A stretch of 64,000 nt of DNA. Origin: Lentinula raphanica. Lineage: Eukaryota; Basidiomycota; Agaricomycetes; Agaricales; Omphalotaceae. The position numbers and the translations under genes were made by a program. The notes under the pieces were generated by a model. It was not told where the DNA came from and made no database searches. It was given only the letters and a program-made list of their open reading frames with translations. Positions 62,901 to 64,000 of this stretch are shown piece after piece. Positions within the stretch are counted from its first letter, which is position 1. Each line of letters begins with the position of its first letter. Location of the stretch: assembly GCA_027919835.1 (NCBI GenBank), contig JANVFP010000003.1, positions 1,922,001 through 1,986,000 on the forward strand, given 5' to 3'.

Positions 62901-64000
62901 TCCTTTGATTCGAGCTTGCCTTGATGTAAACTTCCTCACCAGACCATCCTCTCAGCCAATCCGCATCTGTCTCCTCAAGCCATCAGTAACCTTCGCATTC
63001 AATTTGATCGCGTATTTCAGAGGGGACTCAGGTTACAAGACAAGAAGACAAAGGAACGAGCGCTAGGGCATAAGAAAGTGCCTTCCGAAAGCTCTAGCCC
63101 CAACCGAGTTACGCTGGACAACGCATTAATTGAATGTTTCTCAACTCTACCCCCCGATTGTCGAGACGAGGAGCTAGAGGATTTGGTCTATTTCATCCTC
63201 GACTTATACCAGTTCCATGGCGTTCCAGTCGCCATTGCAGAGATTGACATTGATCAAGTCGTCGTCGATCTACGAACTGTGTTCCAAGACCATGCCGAAA
63301 AGTCGAAGAGTGTAGGACACGGGCGGTCTGGAGCTTTTGGATACAACGAACGGATTCACCATGACGAGCATCTATTTTTGGTGCTTGACAAGAACGTTCA
63401 GGGTCTACCTTGGGAGAACATTCCAATCTTACGCGGAAGAAGTGTTAGCCGCATTCCTAGTATTTCATTTCTGTTGGATCGCATCCATTTTGCAAAGTTG
63501 CAGCAGCCCCAGAAGAGTCAGTCCCCAGATCGTGTAGTCTGCGACCCTCGAAATGCATATTATATACTCAATCCCAGCGGAGATTTGGAACGGACAGAGG
63601 AGCGATTCAAGCCCTGGCTGAAGAACATGGAAAAGATTGGTTGGCAGGGAATATCGGGGCGTGCCCCAAGCGAACTTCAGGTTCTCAATGCTCTTCGAAC
63701 AAAGGATCTCGTAGTGTGAGTTTTTCTTTTCGCCTGGTTCATGAACAAGAAGCTGATCTATTCTTCAAGCTACTTCGGGCACGGAGGAGCCGAGCAATAC
63801 GTGCGTTCTCACAAACTCAGAAGTCTGCCTCAATGTGCTGCCGTCATGCTTTGGGGTTGTTCTTCTGGCGCACTCAGAGACATGGGTGATTTTGATCGTG
63901 TGGGCACGCCGTTTAATTACATGTTGGCTGGCTGGTTTGTGGTTCCTATTGTTCTGTTTTGACCTATTTCACTGACGTCTGTTTCGGTCAGTCCCACATT
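56949..64000 (+). CDS. ESP1: Separase (Esp1/Cut1), peptidase C50, 3' end off window
   Basis: Cysteine protease that cleaves cohesin at anaphase onset. Start ATG 56949 (MPVPTVPRTRKATT). A long alpha-helical TPR-like region spans about 57.3-62.5 kb across many short introns, for example ARHLAFLRSTSNGDLNVERA, SGAFYNIGGALYQAGRYSAA and VGQGLLNALFSLYHAYLERG. The catalytic region is near the right edge: YILNPSGDLERTEERFKPWL, then His in VVYFGHGGAEQY (codon 63780-63782) and the nucleophile Cys in VMLWGCSSGAL (codon 63858-63860), followed by FNYMLAGW. About 1,900 codons are present and the final exon(s) lie beyond 64000. No disabling change seen. Confidence 0.94.

Overview
This window looks like nuclear DNA of a basidiomycete fungus, most likely an Agaricomycete. 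Most genes carry many short introns (about 45-60 nt, GT-AG) and tightly packed housekeeping genes lie on both strands. There is a DUF6534-type membrane protein, a basidiomycete-style Zn2Cys6 factor, a CACTA/Tnp2 element and a fungal TET/JBP-type dioxygenase. I cannot name the species. All exon joins were read by eye from splice signals and frame continuity.

Left host block (1-7.8 kb): the 5' part of EMG1 (minus, runs off the left edge), a possible decayed gene, a DUF6534 membrane protein, tRNA-Thr(AGU), and SDA1. EMG1 and SDA1 both serve ribosome biogenesis.

Accessory island (about 7.8-33.3 kb, between SDA1 and an intron-containing tRNA-Lys). It holds an inverted partial copy of a Crypton-like 5' end, an intact Tc1/mariner-type transposase, a minus-strand SAM-like family gene, and a full tyrosine recombinase with a GCR1-like tail (Crypton). 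Next come a P450 fragment, a TIR-bounded element whose core is degenerate telomere-like repeat, and a perfect 27-bp hairpin. A 12-exon TET/JBP-type dioxygenase gene follows, open except for one TGA. After it comes an unrecognised 463-aa gene, here called gene X, whose fifth exon is split by a 7.8-kb CACTA element carrying three genes. Three unusual repeat arrays lie around TET and gene X: a two-monomer satellite with higher-order structure, an intronic array of palindromes, and a 29-bp array.

Right host block (33.3-64 kb): PhoD-like phosphatase, CDC5, a Zn2Cys6 factor, a Nup37-like WD40 protein, UMP/CMP kinase, a diacylglycerol/sphingoid-type lipid kinase, DHX35, YJU2, an NHA1 antiporter, a small three-exon COX8/COX7C gene, kinetochore MIS14/NSL1, and separase (runs off the right edge). 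Three spliceosome genes (CDC5, DHX35, YJU2) lie within 15 kb. Two chromosome-segregation genes (NSL1, separase) share a divergent promoter.

The most interesting part is the TET / gene X / Crypton neighbourhood with its arrays. Phase bookkeeping shows that the dioxygenase and gene X were open until very recently. Each was then interrupted, one by a C-to-T nonsense change and the other by a transposon.
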